A program made the position numbers and the translations under genes. Below, in pieces: positions 46,855 through 55,166 of a stretch of DNA of 64,000 nucleotides. Origin of the DNA: Gimesia benthica. GTDB lineage: Bacteria; Planctomycetota; Planctomycetia; Planctomycetales; Planctomycetaceae. The stretch lies in NCBI RefSeq assembly GCF_009720525.1, contig NZ_CP043930.1:248001-312000 (forward strand), written 5' to 3'. How positions within the stretch are numbered: the stretch's first letter is position 1; each line of letters starts with the position of its first letter. Below the pieces are notes generated by a model that had not been told where the DNA came from, ran no database searches, and worked only from the letters and a program-made list of their open reading frames with translations.

Positions 46855-47970
46855 TTAGTAAACGCCCACCGTGGTCGACGAAGCGATTTTGTGGAAGGGA
46901 CGCACACCACTCACGCCATCCCACGGATACTTGACGTGAGGCATTTCGCGTTCGCCTTCATCGCGTTCCAGGAAACCGGGAATGAACAGTTCTTTAGTCA
47001 TGGTAAACAGCTTCACGCGGCCGGTTTCACCGTAACCCACCACCTTGGTGTGATCGTCGAAATCAACCACGCGAATCGCAGCACGGGGCTGCGGTGCGTA
47101 ATAAGTGATTTTGTAGTTGTCAGCCGGATCAAAAGGCTTACCGCAGGCCAGACCCATCAGCGTGTTGCCGTAGGTCGGGGTGATGAAGACGTTCTCACCC
47201 AGCAGCTCTTCGCGGGCAAAGCGATACCACTGTTGTGTGAACTCGGTTCCACCGCAGAAGATCCCTTTAATGCCGGCTTCTTCAATGCTCGAGCCTTCGT
47301 CCATCAGACGCATGGCGAGAGCTTCCAGCAGTTTGGGAGTGGTAAACATACACTTGATGTCATGCCCCGCACTCAGGATCGTCATTGCCTGATCGATCAC
47401 GTGATTACTGTATTCTTTAACTTCGTCGATCTTGCCTTTCTTGATCAGCTTGACCACCCAGCGAGGGTCGAGGTCGACGCAGAAGGAGATCCCGCCCCGG
47501 TGCTGAGCCATATGCTCAACAGCCAGACGCAGACGACGCGGTCCCGAGGGCCCCAGCATCAGCCAGTTCGAACCTTTCGGGAAGTATTCATCGGGCAGGG
47601 TATCGCTGAAGTTTTCATAGTCGATACGGAAGTCGTCGATTACCACGCGTGACTTGGGAATCCCTGTCGTACCGCCAGTCTCGAAGACGTAGGTCGGCTT
47701 GCCCTGCAGTGCCTTGGGAATCCAGCGATCTACCGGACCGCCCCGCAGTTCATCATCTTCGAACAGCGGAAACTTGTTCAAGTCCTCGAAGCAGTTCACG
47801 TCGGTCAGCGGATCGAAATCGAACGATTTCGCTTTTTCCAGCCAGTAGGGAGAGCCCGTTTCCGGATTGAAGTGCCACTGCACGTGCTCGCGCGTGTGAG
47901 CATCGAGTATGTCCTGATGCTGTTTTACCAATTCGTCAAGGTTACTGTTGTCGGTCACTGTGAGAATCAC
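46855..47970 (-). CDS. ANL-superfamily adenylating enzyme (LuxE / phenylacetate-CoA ligase-like)
   Basis: 371 residues, shorter than standard acyl-CoA ligases (about 450-550) and close to LuxE/PaaK-like forms. The AMP-binding P-loop TGGTTGIPKSR lies at 98-108, a YGNTLMG near 255 matches the YGxTE region, and ETGRVKLFTMTKELFIPGFLERDEGE near 315-340 carries the ribose-binding Asp region. The short C-terminal domain has no clear catalytic Lys. It would activate a carboxylate with ATP and pass it to the aldehyde dehydrogenase encoded next. A hairpin GCGACCG/CGGTCGC lies between the two genes at about 46803-46825. Confidence 0.78.
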   Translation of the reverse strand: MILTVTDNSNLDELVKQHQDILDAHTREHVQWHFNPETGSPYWLEKAKSFDFDPLTDVNCFEDLNKFPLFEDDELRGGPVDRWIPKALQGKPTYVFETGGTTGIPKSRVVIDDFRIDYENFSDTLPDEYFPKGSNWLMLGPSGPRRLRLAVEHMAQHRGGISFCVDLDPRWVVKLIKKGKIDEVKEYSNHVIDQAMTILSAGHDIKCMFTTPKLLEALAMRLMDEGSSIEEAGIKGIFCGGTEFTQQWYRFAREELLGENVFITPTYGNTLMGLACGKPFDPADNYKITYYAPQPRAAIRVVDFDDHTKVVGYGETGRVKLFTMTKELFIPGFLERDEGEREMPHVKYPWDGVSGVRPFHKIASSTTVGVY

Positions 47971-48386
47971 TCCAAACAGGGTAGGAACAGAGGCGGGGAA
48001 TCATCATGTTCACCAGGAAACATGAACTCTAACGGTTAGTTCATTCTAGAAGTTTCACCCGTTTTTTCAACTAAGGGAAACAGCCACAATTTCAGATCCG
48101 ACAATCCCGCTGCACCACTCCCGGAACTTGAGTGAAAACCTCGGAAATTGAAATCGCATCTCCTGATTTTCTTCACTGGACGGTTCCAGCCCGCATTTTA
48201 AGTAAATCACGCGAACTGCTACCATCGGGTACATCAGCCACGACAGGCACCCGCTTCAGGAAAATCAGCGCTTTCCCGCCGAATCGAACTCCCCAGATTG
48301 ACACTAGTATAGAGAATGGTAAAATTATATATTCTAGATATCTGGTCCGTTTTCGATCCGACTCCTCGTGCAGCAGCGAGCTTCTC
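47971..48386. other. spacer between adenylating enzyme and GNAT genes
   Basis: A 416-base spacer, AT-rich around 48300-48350. The GNAT frame is open through part of it, but the translated stretch (Ser/Thr/Arg-rich) has no domain character and I treat it as untranslated. Divergent promoters are expected here. Confidence 0.4.
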
Positions 48387-48962
48387 ATGGACTTCACCGA
48401 AACATACTTTCGTAGATTCCGCATGGAAATCGACCTGCTCAACGCGCGCCTGGTAGACGATCCTCTGCCCGAAGGCTATCGCTGGTGTCCCTGGGAACTG
48501 ACCACGCTCGACCGTCACGCCATCACCAAGTACCACAGCTTCCGCTCTGAACTCGACGCCCGCGTCTTTCCCTGCCTGGGAGACATCGACGGCTGTCGCA
48601 AACTGATGCGTGATATCTCGACGCAACGCAACTTCCTGCCCGGCGGTACCTGGCTCATCACCTGGGACGGCATGGGCAACGAAGAACCCGTCGACTGTGG
48701 CACGATTCAGGCCATCGTCCCCAGCCGCATCATGGGTGCGATTCAGAACGTCGGCATCACCCCCAAACACCGCGGACTCGGACTCGGCAGGTCACTGGTC
48801 AACAAATGCCTCCTCGGTTTCCGCGAAGCCGGTGTCAAACGGGCTTACCTCGAAGTCACCGCCGAGAATGAACCCGCCATCAACCTCTACCGGTCGATCG
48901 GGTTCCGCCTCACACGGACCCTCTACAAACCCAGCCACTACGTCGAAGCTCCCTCGCTCTAA
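48387..48962 (+). CDS. GNAT-family N-acetyltransferase
   Basis: About 191 residues from the ATG at 48387. The GNAT acetyl-CoA pocket is clear: VGITPKHRGLGLGRSLVNKCL (motif A, with R/GxGxG) followed by AYLEVTAENEPAINLYRSIGF (motif B). The first 100 residues hold the acceptor-binding part (ELDARVFPCLGDIDGC). The acceptor is unknown. Third codon positions are unusually C-rich. A small hairpin CCGGTT/AACCGG at 48977-48991 may end the transcript. Confidence 0.82.
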   Translation: MDFTETYFRRFRMEIDLLNARLVDDPLPEGYRWCPWELTTLDRHAITKYHSFRSELDARVFPCLGDIDGCRKLMRDISTQRNFLPGGTWLITWDGMGNEEPVDCGTIQAIVPSRIMGAIQNVGITPKHRGLGLGRSLVNKCLLGFREAGVKRAYLEVTAENEPAINLYRSIGFRLTRTLYKPSHYVEAPSL

Positions 48963-49023
48963 GCAGAGATCACGCTCCGGTTCTTAACCGGTTTGCCCCA
49001 AGTCTGCAGCTGGCTGCCGTCGC

Positions 49024-50403
49024 CTATCCTTTGATTAATAACGGCTTGGTGTTCGACTTCTGATACAGTTCTTTCCATTCCTTTGAACCGTCGTTCGGAA
49101 CCAGTCGCGTATCGACGCCCCGCTCAAAGTAAGGCACATTACCATCGCGGGCCGGGTTCAGGACAAAGTTGACTTCACCCGTATTGCCGAAGTACATCTT
49201 CCGTCCGTCTTTCCACGTCGTTTCAATCAAACGCGGCGGTTCGGGACGAGACTCTGGTTTATCAACACGCAACTTCTCAAGCATGTCCCGATTCAGTTCA
49301 TATCCCAGTCCCGGCTTGTCAGGGACTTGAGCAAACCCTTCTTTGACCACAATCGGCTCCGTCAACAGATTGTACTTGTACAACTGGTGACAATTCACAG
49401 CAGGCCAGGTGGCATGACTCAGCACCGCACCGAAATGCAGCGAGAAAGCAGCCGTAATCCCCGTACCCACCAACTGTAACCAGAACGGTTTATCCGCCAT
49501 CGCAGCCACAGCTCCCGATGCCATCAGCTCTCGCGCACCATGCCCGATCACGAAGCCATCACAGATGTTTTCGCGAATCGCAATCAGCGGGTCGGGGGTT
49601 CCATAATGCATGGCGATATTCACATCGGTCGCCGCCATCAGAATTTTGTTTCCCGCCACGTCATCCTGGAAAATCGGTGACTCAAAAATATCGACCTGCG
49701 GATACTGAGCCAGATCTTCCAGGATCGGCAGGGCACGCTCCGCATCCAGTAGCGTGTCGTTGAAGTCCATGTCGATCTTGAACTCCTTCGGCACCACTTT
49801 GCTGGCCTCTTCAACCTGGGCCCACACGTCATACCACGGACGACCTTTCGTCTTATAGGACATGTAGCCCTGCTTGTAAGCCTCGGCACATTCCAGCGCC
49901 ATATCCTCGACCGAAGTATCAATATTCCACCATGAAAGGGGTGTCTTGTCGTGAACCTTCCTCCCCAGCAATGCATGCACGGGAACTTCTGCTGCTTTCG
50001 CGACCGCATCAAACAGCGCCATCTGCAGCCCGGCTCCCAGATCGTCGTCCCACATCAACTCGGCCGCATTCTTACCCTGCGCCCGCTCTACGGCTTCATC
50101 CGAAGTCGCGTTCCAGGTGTAATAGAGCAGCGTCTCACCGAAGCCAACGTGCCCCGATTTCAAATGCACTTCCACAATTTCGGTGTACTGCCAATGCGGT
50201 AATTCGCGTGCCATGTTCCGGGCGGGCACTTCCCGATAGGGAACTTTCACCGTCGTTCGCTCGATCTTTTCGACGCATAAATGCTGGGGTGATGCCTTTT
50301 TCTCTGCAGCCTGAATTGAGTCGGAGATCATCGTCATTATTCCCATACCTGCCACTCCAGCCAGACTCCGGCGCAGGAATCGTCTTCTGGAAATTCGGTT
50401 CAT
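49024..50403 (-). CDS. Tat-exported enolase-superfamily (mandelate racemase-like) protein
   Basis: About 459 residues. A twin-arginine signal SRRRFLRRSLAGVAGMGIM precedes an enolase-superfamily fold: KTK near the Lys motif (YMSYKTKGRPW), metal ligands in IDMDFND and IFESPIFQ, and a third acidic/His region (ATDVNIAMHYGTP). The chemistry would be abstraction of a proton next to a carboxylate; the substrate is unknown. An exported member is unusual, though frequent in planctomycetes. The GTG nine codons upstream lacks a ribosome site, so ATG at 50403 is chosen. Confidence 0.85.
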   Translation of the reverse strand: MNRISRRRFLRRSLAGVAGMGIMTMISDSIQAAEKKASPQHLCVEKIERTTVKVPYREVPARNMARELPHWQYTEIVEVHLKSGHVGFGETLLYYTWNATSDEAVERAQGKNAAELMWDDDLGAGLQMALFDAVAKAAEVPVHALLGRKVHDKTPLSWWNIDTSVEDMALECAEAYKQGYMSYKTKGRPWYDVWAQVEEASKVVPKEFKIDMDFNDTLLDAERALPILEDLAQYPQVDIFESPIFQDDVAGNKILMAATDVNIAMHYGTPDPLIAIRENICDGFVIGHGARELMASGAVAAMADKPFWLQLVGTGITAAFSLHFGAVLSHATWPAVNCHQLYKYNLLTEPIVVKEGFAQVPDKPGLGYELNRDMLEKLRVDKPESRPEPPRLIETTWKDGRKMYFGNTGEVNFVLNPARDGNVPYFERGVDTRLVPNDGSKEWKELYQKSNTKPLLIKG

Positions 50404-50591
50404 TGCTATCGACTTGTTATGTGCTCGCACCAGGGGATTCCTTTGTCTGGGGGATTCTTCGGGAGGGACTCAAGTTGAAACGGAAACGCTGCCGGAATCA
50501 TCTCTCATCCCATCTTAACATCAACAACCCCCAATATGTCCAGCGCCTGACATTTTTTTCTCACTTTTATCAACACCACTGAAACTCAAAT

Positions 50592-50810
50592 GGGTAGCCC
50601 CGAATGTAATTCGGGGCGAGCACAGCGAGCAGGAAACTGACAGTAATACATTGCGAAAGCGCCCCGCAGCACCTCCACACCGGGTGGTCTCGGATGCAAT
50701 CCGAGATTGCCGCAGGCAACAGGAGGTCCCAACTCAACGATACAATCCATATTCAACTCCCCAACCCCTTCCGTAGGGCGCGGACCCACGTGTCCGCCCG
50801 CCTCGCGATA
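50592..50810. repeat. 219-bp palindromic repeat, copy A
   Basis: It shares an ungapped 219-base alignment with copy B at 53640-53858, about 31 differences by hand count (roughly 86% identical). It has three modules: GGGTAGCCCCGAAT/ATTCGGGG; CACCGGGTGGTCTCGGAT/ATCCGAGATTGCC followed by GCAGGCAA; and GTAGGGCGCGGACC with GTGTCCGCCC. Each forms a small hairpin. An open minus-strand frame through it is treated as incidental. Confidence 0.9.
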
Positions 50811-51078
50811 ATCGAACAAAGATCCCCCTTCGAAGGGACCACAAACCGCTCTCAAAGAACTGGCATGCACACCTGCAGATCATTTGCGGCAACACTCCCA
50901 TCCCACCCCGAAATGACACTACCAATTCACCAGCTGAGTCGCTAAGATCGCCCCAGTATTTCAGATAACATCCGACTGCAGAACGACAAACGCTGTCTCC
51001 CTTCAGACGAGACCCACCGCGACACCCGTTCTGCTCACAGTTTATATCGTCTCTCCAGTCAGGAAGGTTGCAACCCGT

Positions 51079-52329
51079 ATGGGCAAACAACTGATTCAAA
51101 CGCATCGTTTTCCAAACGGGCTGACACTGGTGACCGAGTCGATGCCCGACGTCCAGTCGGCCGCATTCACGATCATGGTCCCCGGCGGCAGCATTTACGA
51201 TCCCCCCGACAAACGCGGCACCGCCAGCATCCTCGCCGATCTGATCTCCCGCGGAGCAGGGGAGTACGACAGCCAGCAGCTCTCCAGCGCCCTCGACAAC
51301 CTCGGCGTCCAGCGACATGAAGGGGTCTCCAACGCCCACATCACCTTCACCGGGGCAACCCTCGCGGACAAAATCGGCGAGACTCTCAAAATCTACGCCC
51401 ACATCATCCGTGAACCGCATCTGCCCGAGGACCAGTTCGACGCCTCCCGCGCCGGCGTCGCTCAGGCCCTCTTGTCGGTCGAAGACGATGCCCGGCAGAA
51501 AGCACTCGTCGAACTCAAACGCCGCGCCTTTCCCGCTCCCTGGGGACTTCCCAGTGACGGCGAACTCGCGCACCTGGCAGGCATCACCATCGACGATGTC
51601 CGTAATCATTACAAGGAAGGCTTCCACCCCGACGACACCATCATCGGGATCGCCGGCAACATCGACTTCGACGAAGTCCGCGACCTCATCGAAAGCCTCT
51701 TCGGCGACTGGGAACCCAGCGCCGGCCGCGAAGAACCCGCTCTGGATTTCCCGACCGAGAAAACCTTCTTCACCGAACAGGAAACCACTCAGACACACCT
51801 CGGCGTCGCCTATGACGCCGTCCCCTACGGCCATCCCGACTATTACACCGCCTGGGCCGCCGTCGGCATCCTCAGTGGCGGCATGAGCGCCCGCCTGTTT
51901 ACCGAAGTCCGCGAAAAGCGGGGGCTCTGCTACACCGTCTCCGCCTCGCTCGTCGGCATGCCGGGCATCGGTCGCGTCCTCTGTTACGCAGGCACCACTT
52001 CCGAACGAGCCCAGGAAACACTCGACGTCACGCTCCACGAACTCCAGCGACTCGGCGAAGGCATCGACATCTCCGAACTCGAACGCTGTAAGGCCCGAGC
52101 CAAAAGCTCGCTGATCATGTCGCAGGAGTCGACTTCTTCCCGCGCCGCTTCGATCGCCCGCGACTGGTTCTATCTCAAACATATTACGACCCTCGATCAG
52201 ATTCACGACGAAATTCAGCAGCTCACGACCGACCGTATTCTCGGTTATGTCCACGCTCATCCCGCCGCCAATTTCACCGTCTTAACGATCGGTCCCAAAC
52301 CGCTGGAGGTGCCCCGTGATCTTTCATGA
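51079..52329 (+). CDS. M16 peptidase-like subunit lacking the zinc site
   Basis: 416 residues of the M16 fold ([31 protein letters not shown] start; [18 protein letters not shown] with the conserved Arg/Tyr substrate motif near 275-292). The HxxEH motif is absent: its place holds ASILADLI near 49-56. This is the pattern of the non-catalytic partner in two-gene bacterial M16 heterodimers, which supplies the R/Y motif. It overlaps the active subunit gene by 14 bases. The upstream spacer holds repeat copy A. Confidence 0.9.
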   Translation: MGKQLIQTHRFPNGLTLVTESMPDVQSAAFTIMVPGGSIYDPPDKRGTASILADLISRGAGEYDSQQLSSALDNLGVQRHEGVSNAHITFTGATLADKIGETLKIYAHIIREPHLPEDQFDASRAGVAQALLSVEDDARQKALVELKRRAFPAPWGLPSDGELAHLAGITIDDVRNHYKEGFHPDDTIIGIAGNIDFDEVRDLIESLFGDWEPSAGREEPALDFPTEKTFFTEQETTQTHLGVAYDAVPYGHPDYYTAWAAVGILSGGMSARLFTEVREKRGLCYTVSASLVGMPGIGRVLCYAGTTSERAQETLDVTLHELQRLGEGIDISELERCKARAKSSLIMSQESTSSRAASIARDWFYLKHITTLDQIHDEIQQLTTDRILGYVHAHPAANFTVLTIGPKPLEVPRDLS

Positions 52330-53548
52330 AACCAAACTGGACAACGGCCTGCAGATCATCGCCGAACTCAATCCCAACGCACACAGCCTCGCCATCGGCT
52401 ACTTCGTCCGCACCGGCTCGCGCGATGAAACCGCCGACGTCTCCGGCGTCAGTCACTTCCTCGAACACATGGCCTTCAAGGGGAACGAAAAATACACGGC
52501 CGACGATGTCAACCGCATCTTCGACGAGATCGGTGCGAACTACAACGCCTCGACCAGCGAAGAGATCACCCTCTATTACGGTTCGTTTCTCCCCGAGTAC
52601 ATCGACACCGCAATGGAACTCCTCTCCACACTGATCCACCCCAGTCTCCGCCAGGACGACTTCGACATGGAGAAGAAGGTCATCCTCGAAGAGATCGGCA
52701 TGTACGACGACCTGCACAGCTTCACCGCCTACGAAAAAGTGATGCAGGCCCACTTCCAGGGACATCCGCTGGGGCAGAGCATCCTCGGCTCCGTGCAGTC
52801 CATCACCGACCTCACCGCCGAGCAGATGCGCGACTACCACGCGAAACATTACCTCGCCGGTAACCTCACCCTCGCGGTCGCCGGCAATGCGGACTGGCAC
52901 AAGGTCCTCGAGCTCGCACACAAATTCTGCGACCACTGGCCCGGCGGACAGACAGACCGTCCCACCGACGAAGCCCAGCCCAAAACCGGCACGCAGATCA
53001 TCACCGAGAAGAAGACCCAGCAGCAGCACATCATGCAGCTCGCTCCGGCTCCTTCCGCCCGCGACATCCTGCGGCTCCCCGCAGAAATCCTCGCGGTCGT
53101 CATCGGCGACGACTCTAACAGCCGCCTGTACTGGAAGCTGGTCGACCCCGGCCTGGCTGAATCCGCCGAGATCGGCTTCAACGAATACGACGGCAGCGGC
53201 ACCTGGCTGACCTATCTCTGTTCCGAACCTGATCTGATTGAAAGTAACCTCCAGTTGATCCAGCAGATCTTCGACGACGTGAACCAGAACGGCATCACCC
53301 AAGAAGAACTGGACCGTGCCAAAAACAAACTCGCCTCGCGACTGGTCCTCCGCAGCGAACGCCCCATGGGCCGCCTCTCTTCCCTGGGAGGCAACTGGGT
53401 CTACCGCCAGAAGTACTACTCCGTCGCAGACGATCTCGAACTCTTAAACAACATCTCACTGGACGACATCCAGGAACTCCTGAAAAAATACCCCCTAGGC
53501 CACAGCACCACCGCCGCCGTAGGCCCCATGACAACCGTAGTCGACTAA
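52316..53548 (+). CDS. catalytic M16 zinc peptidase subunit
   Basis: 410 residues with the complete zinc motif HFLEH (47-51) and the downstream acidic helix ([14 protein letters not shown]). It is processing-peptidase-like and short, with no signal peptide, so it is likely cytoplasmic and acts with the preceding subunit. The GTG start lies inside the end of the preceding gene, with GGAGGT at 52305-52310 giving a good ribosome site and translational coupling. Codon choice is strongly C-ending. Copy B of the repeat follows 91 bases downstream. Confidence 0.92.
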   Translation: MIFHETKLDNGLQIIAELNPNAHSLAIGYFVRTGSRDETADVSGVSHFLEHMAFKGNEKYTADDVNRIFDEIGANYNASTSEEITLYYGSFLPEYIDTAMELLSTLIHPSLRQDDFDMEKKVILEEIGMYDDLHSFTAYEKVMQAHFQGHPLGQSILGSVQSITDLTAEQMRDYHAKHYLAGNLTLAVAGNADWHKVLELAHKFCDHWPGGQTDRPTDEAQPKTGTQIITEKKTQQQHIMQLAPAPSARDILRLPAEILAVVIGDDSNSRLYWKLVDPGLAESAEIGFNEYDGSGTWLTYLCSEPDLIESNLQLIQQIFDDVNQNGITQEELDRAKNKLASRLVLRSERPMGRLSSLGGNWVYRQKYYSVADDLELLNNISLDDIQELLKKYPLGHSTTAAVGPMTTVVD

Positions 53549-53639
53549 CCAGGAAACCAAACCTCCTGAGCGGCAACGCACCGGGTGCCACGGTTGGCTC
53601 GTCCAACAGTGCCCTAAATATCAAAGTCCTCAACACACC

Positions 53640-53858
53640 GGGTAACCCCGAATGTAATTCGGGGCGAGCACCGCGAGCAGGAAACTGACAGAACAACGTT
53701 GCGAAAGACTCCATCAAAACCTCCCCACCGGGTGGTCCCGGATAAAATCCGGGATTGCCGCAGGCAACAAGAGGTCCCAGCTCAACCAAACAATCCACAT
53801 TCATCTCCCCAACCCCAACCGTAGGGCACAGACCCATGTGTCCGCCCGCCGCGCGACA
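53640..53858. repeat. 219-bp palindromic repeat, copy B
   Basis: Direct-orientation copy of the element at 50592-50810, same length without gaps. In the middle stem the T-A pair of copy A (TCTCGG/CCGAGA) is C-G here (TCCCGG/CCGGGA), a compensatory change that keeps the stem. Together with copy A it brackets the two M16 genes. Confidence 0.9.
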
Positions 53859-54130
53859 AACAATCCCGGAACACTCCCCAACCGCACCAAACAAATCCCC
53901 AAACACAAATCCCCACACCTGACCAGACCGCACTTGATCCCCTCCCGCCGAACCGTATCCTCTTCGAAATCTGGCTCGCGCGCGAGGCACCTGATTGAGC
54001 ACCGAAACACGCCGCACCAGTGACACCTCAACACCGGAATCGCCGCCCATGTTCACCCGCTCCACACCTGTTTCTGCAGCACCAGTTCGAAAAATCGAGC
54101 TTAACAGTCGGCCACAGCCAGACAGATTCA

Positions 54131-54200
54131 GGACACAGCGGGACAAATTCCGGGACAGACCAGGACAAAATCCGGCCACATCGGGACAAAATTTTGTCTT
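54131..54200. repeat. phased GGACA motifs ending in a 14-bp palindrome
   Basis: GGACA occurs five times in the same direction, at 54131, 54141, 54153, 54163 and 54184, spaced 10, 12, 10 and 21 bases, close to whole helical turns. The last is inside the perfect palindrome GACAAAATTTTGTC at 54185-54198. Function unknown. Confidence 0.6.
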
Positions 54201-54297
54201 GACCCCCACGTCCCCATCGCCACAATCAAACCGCAAGCCACACACCAGACAACAGACAAACCAGCCATCCATAACCAACTCCCATTCCATCAAAAAT

Positions 54298-54347
54298 GTA
54301 AGGTGCGACCCCACGTGTCCGCCCACCGCGCAGCACACAACCCAGGC
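54298..54347. repeat. partial third copy of the repeat's right module
   Basis: Aligns with the GTAGGGC...GTGTCCGCCCGCCGCGC part of copy B, including CACGTGTCCGCCC and a following CCGCGC, then CACAACCC where copy B has CAATCCC. The rest of the element is missing. Confidence 0.65.
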
Positions 54348-54614
54348 AAACGCACCAGGGCAAACATAACAAGTAGCCGCTGCTCTACCGCCTCTCCGAT
54401 ACTCAGCAACAGGGACAACACAAAAGACATCAGCCGCAGGGCCTTAGCCCCGGTTGAAACGTCTCAGGCAGAAACGCATCGCCTACCCGGACACGACCGG
54501 CCCCCCAGCTATCAGAAAAAACCACGCACCAGCGCACGCAACCAGAAATCATACCGATCGGCACAGGGGAGGGAAGGGGGATATGGAGTAGTGCTCAACA
54601 GATAGTACTGAAAG

Positions 54615-54677
54615 GAAGAACTGGTCCGTGCGAAAAACAAACTCGCATTGCGACTCGAATTATGCAGCGAATGCGTG
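54615..54677 (+). pseudogene. decayed fragment of the M16 catalytic subunit gene
   Basis: GAAGAACTGGTCCGTGCGAA and following bases align with the active M16 gene at 53303-53364; over 60 bases about 48 match by hand count. The translated fragment reads EELVRAKNKLALRLELCSEC against [20 protein letters not shown]. The similarity ends soon after. It looks like the relic of a second copy. Confidence 0.65.
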
Positions 54678-55058
54678 CCGGCTTCCGCGCACTGTTTGAG
54701 TAACTCATCTGTCAAACCCCCAGTTCCCACATCAGTCGCTCCTGTTCATCCCGGTGCAGGGTACCGATGCTCGTCCAATGCCCTTTCAAATACCGCCGGA
54801 CCTGGTAACTGCCGGGGCGAAGTTTTTCCCCGGGATCAGGATCGTGAAATCCAAAACCGTCGCTGCATCAGAATTGGGAAGGCTGGGCACGTGCCACCGA
54901 TCGCCACATCGCAGCTGACTTGCTCGCTCCCATCGCAGGGCTCCCGTTGTGATTTCAGATTCGAAGATTTACGGCTTTATTTCGACACATAACCTATAGT
55001 ACACTATCCGATAGCGCGATGCTATCGCGTTCCACTCAACCAGTGAAGGGAGACGCCG

Positions 55059-55139
55059 ATGAACCTGTTACCTGCACTCCGCGGCTGTTGTCTGTTCGCC
55101 TGCCTCTGGTCTTATTATGCTGCCTCCCGGCGTTCCTGA
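55059..55139 (+). CDS. 26-residue hydrophobic leader ORF
   Basis: A short ORF with a good ribosome site (GGGAG about eight bases before ATG). It encodes a Cys/Leu-rich peptide resembling a short signal sequence (LRGCCLFACLWSYYAA) and stops 27 bases before the ankyrin gene's ATG. It may be a leader peptide, an independent microprotein or chance. Confidence 0.35.
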   Translation: MNLLPALRGCCLFACLWSYYAASRRS

Positions 55140-55166
55140 ATCCTTTACGAGATCCCCGTGATTCTG

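Larger units (their letters stand above)
53549..55058. other. 1.5-kb gene-poor zone of repeats and decayed sequence
   Basis: After the M16 operon no confident gene appears until 55059. The zone holds a CACCGGGTGCCACGG motif near 53580, repeat copy B, C-rich low-complexity DNA, phased GGACA motifs, a third repeat fragment and a decayed M16 piece. A 7-bp hairpin CGATAGC/GCTATCG lies at 55009-55027. Long minus-strand open frames here are not supported by family resemblance. Confidence 0.6.

Noticed and set aside
48132..48386. Longer N-terminus for the GNAT gene
   Set aside because: The added 85 residues are Ser/Thr/Arg-rich and without domain character; the internal ATG begins just before the GNAT fold.
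50734..52260. A 508-codon minus-strand open frame across repeat A and the first M16 gene
   Set aside because: The plus-strand M16 gene explains the codon pattern; the antisense protein is Gly/Asp/Val-rich without domains.
52274..53302. A 342-codon minus-strand open frame antisense to the catalytic M16 gene
   Set aside because: The plus strand encodes an intact HFLEH protease with a coupled start; the antisense frame is a by-product of C-ending codons.
53295..54338. A 347-codon minus-strand open frame through repeat B
   Set aside because: It starts inside the M16 gene's antisense and crosses palindromic repeat DNA. Its repeat-derived part differs from the copy A peptide at many residues, so there is no sign of protein selection.
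54891..54905. A minus-strand TGGCACG with GC ten bases after GG in the gene-poor zone
   Set aside because: Spacing fits sigma-54, but the -12 element is CAGC and no gene lies downstream.
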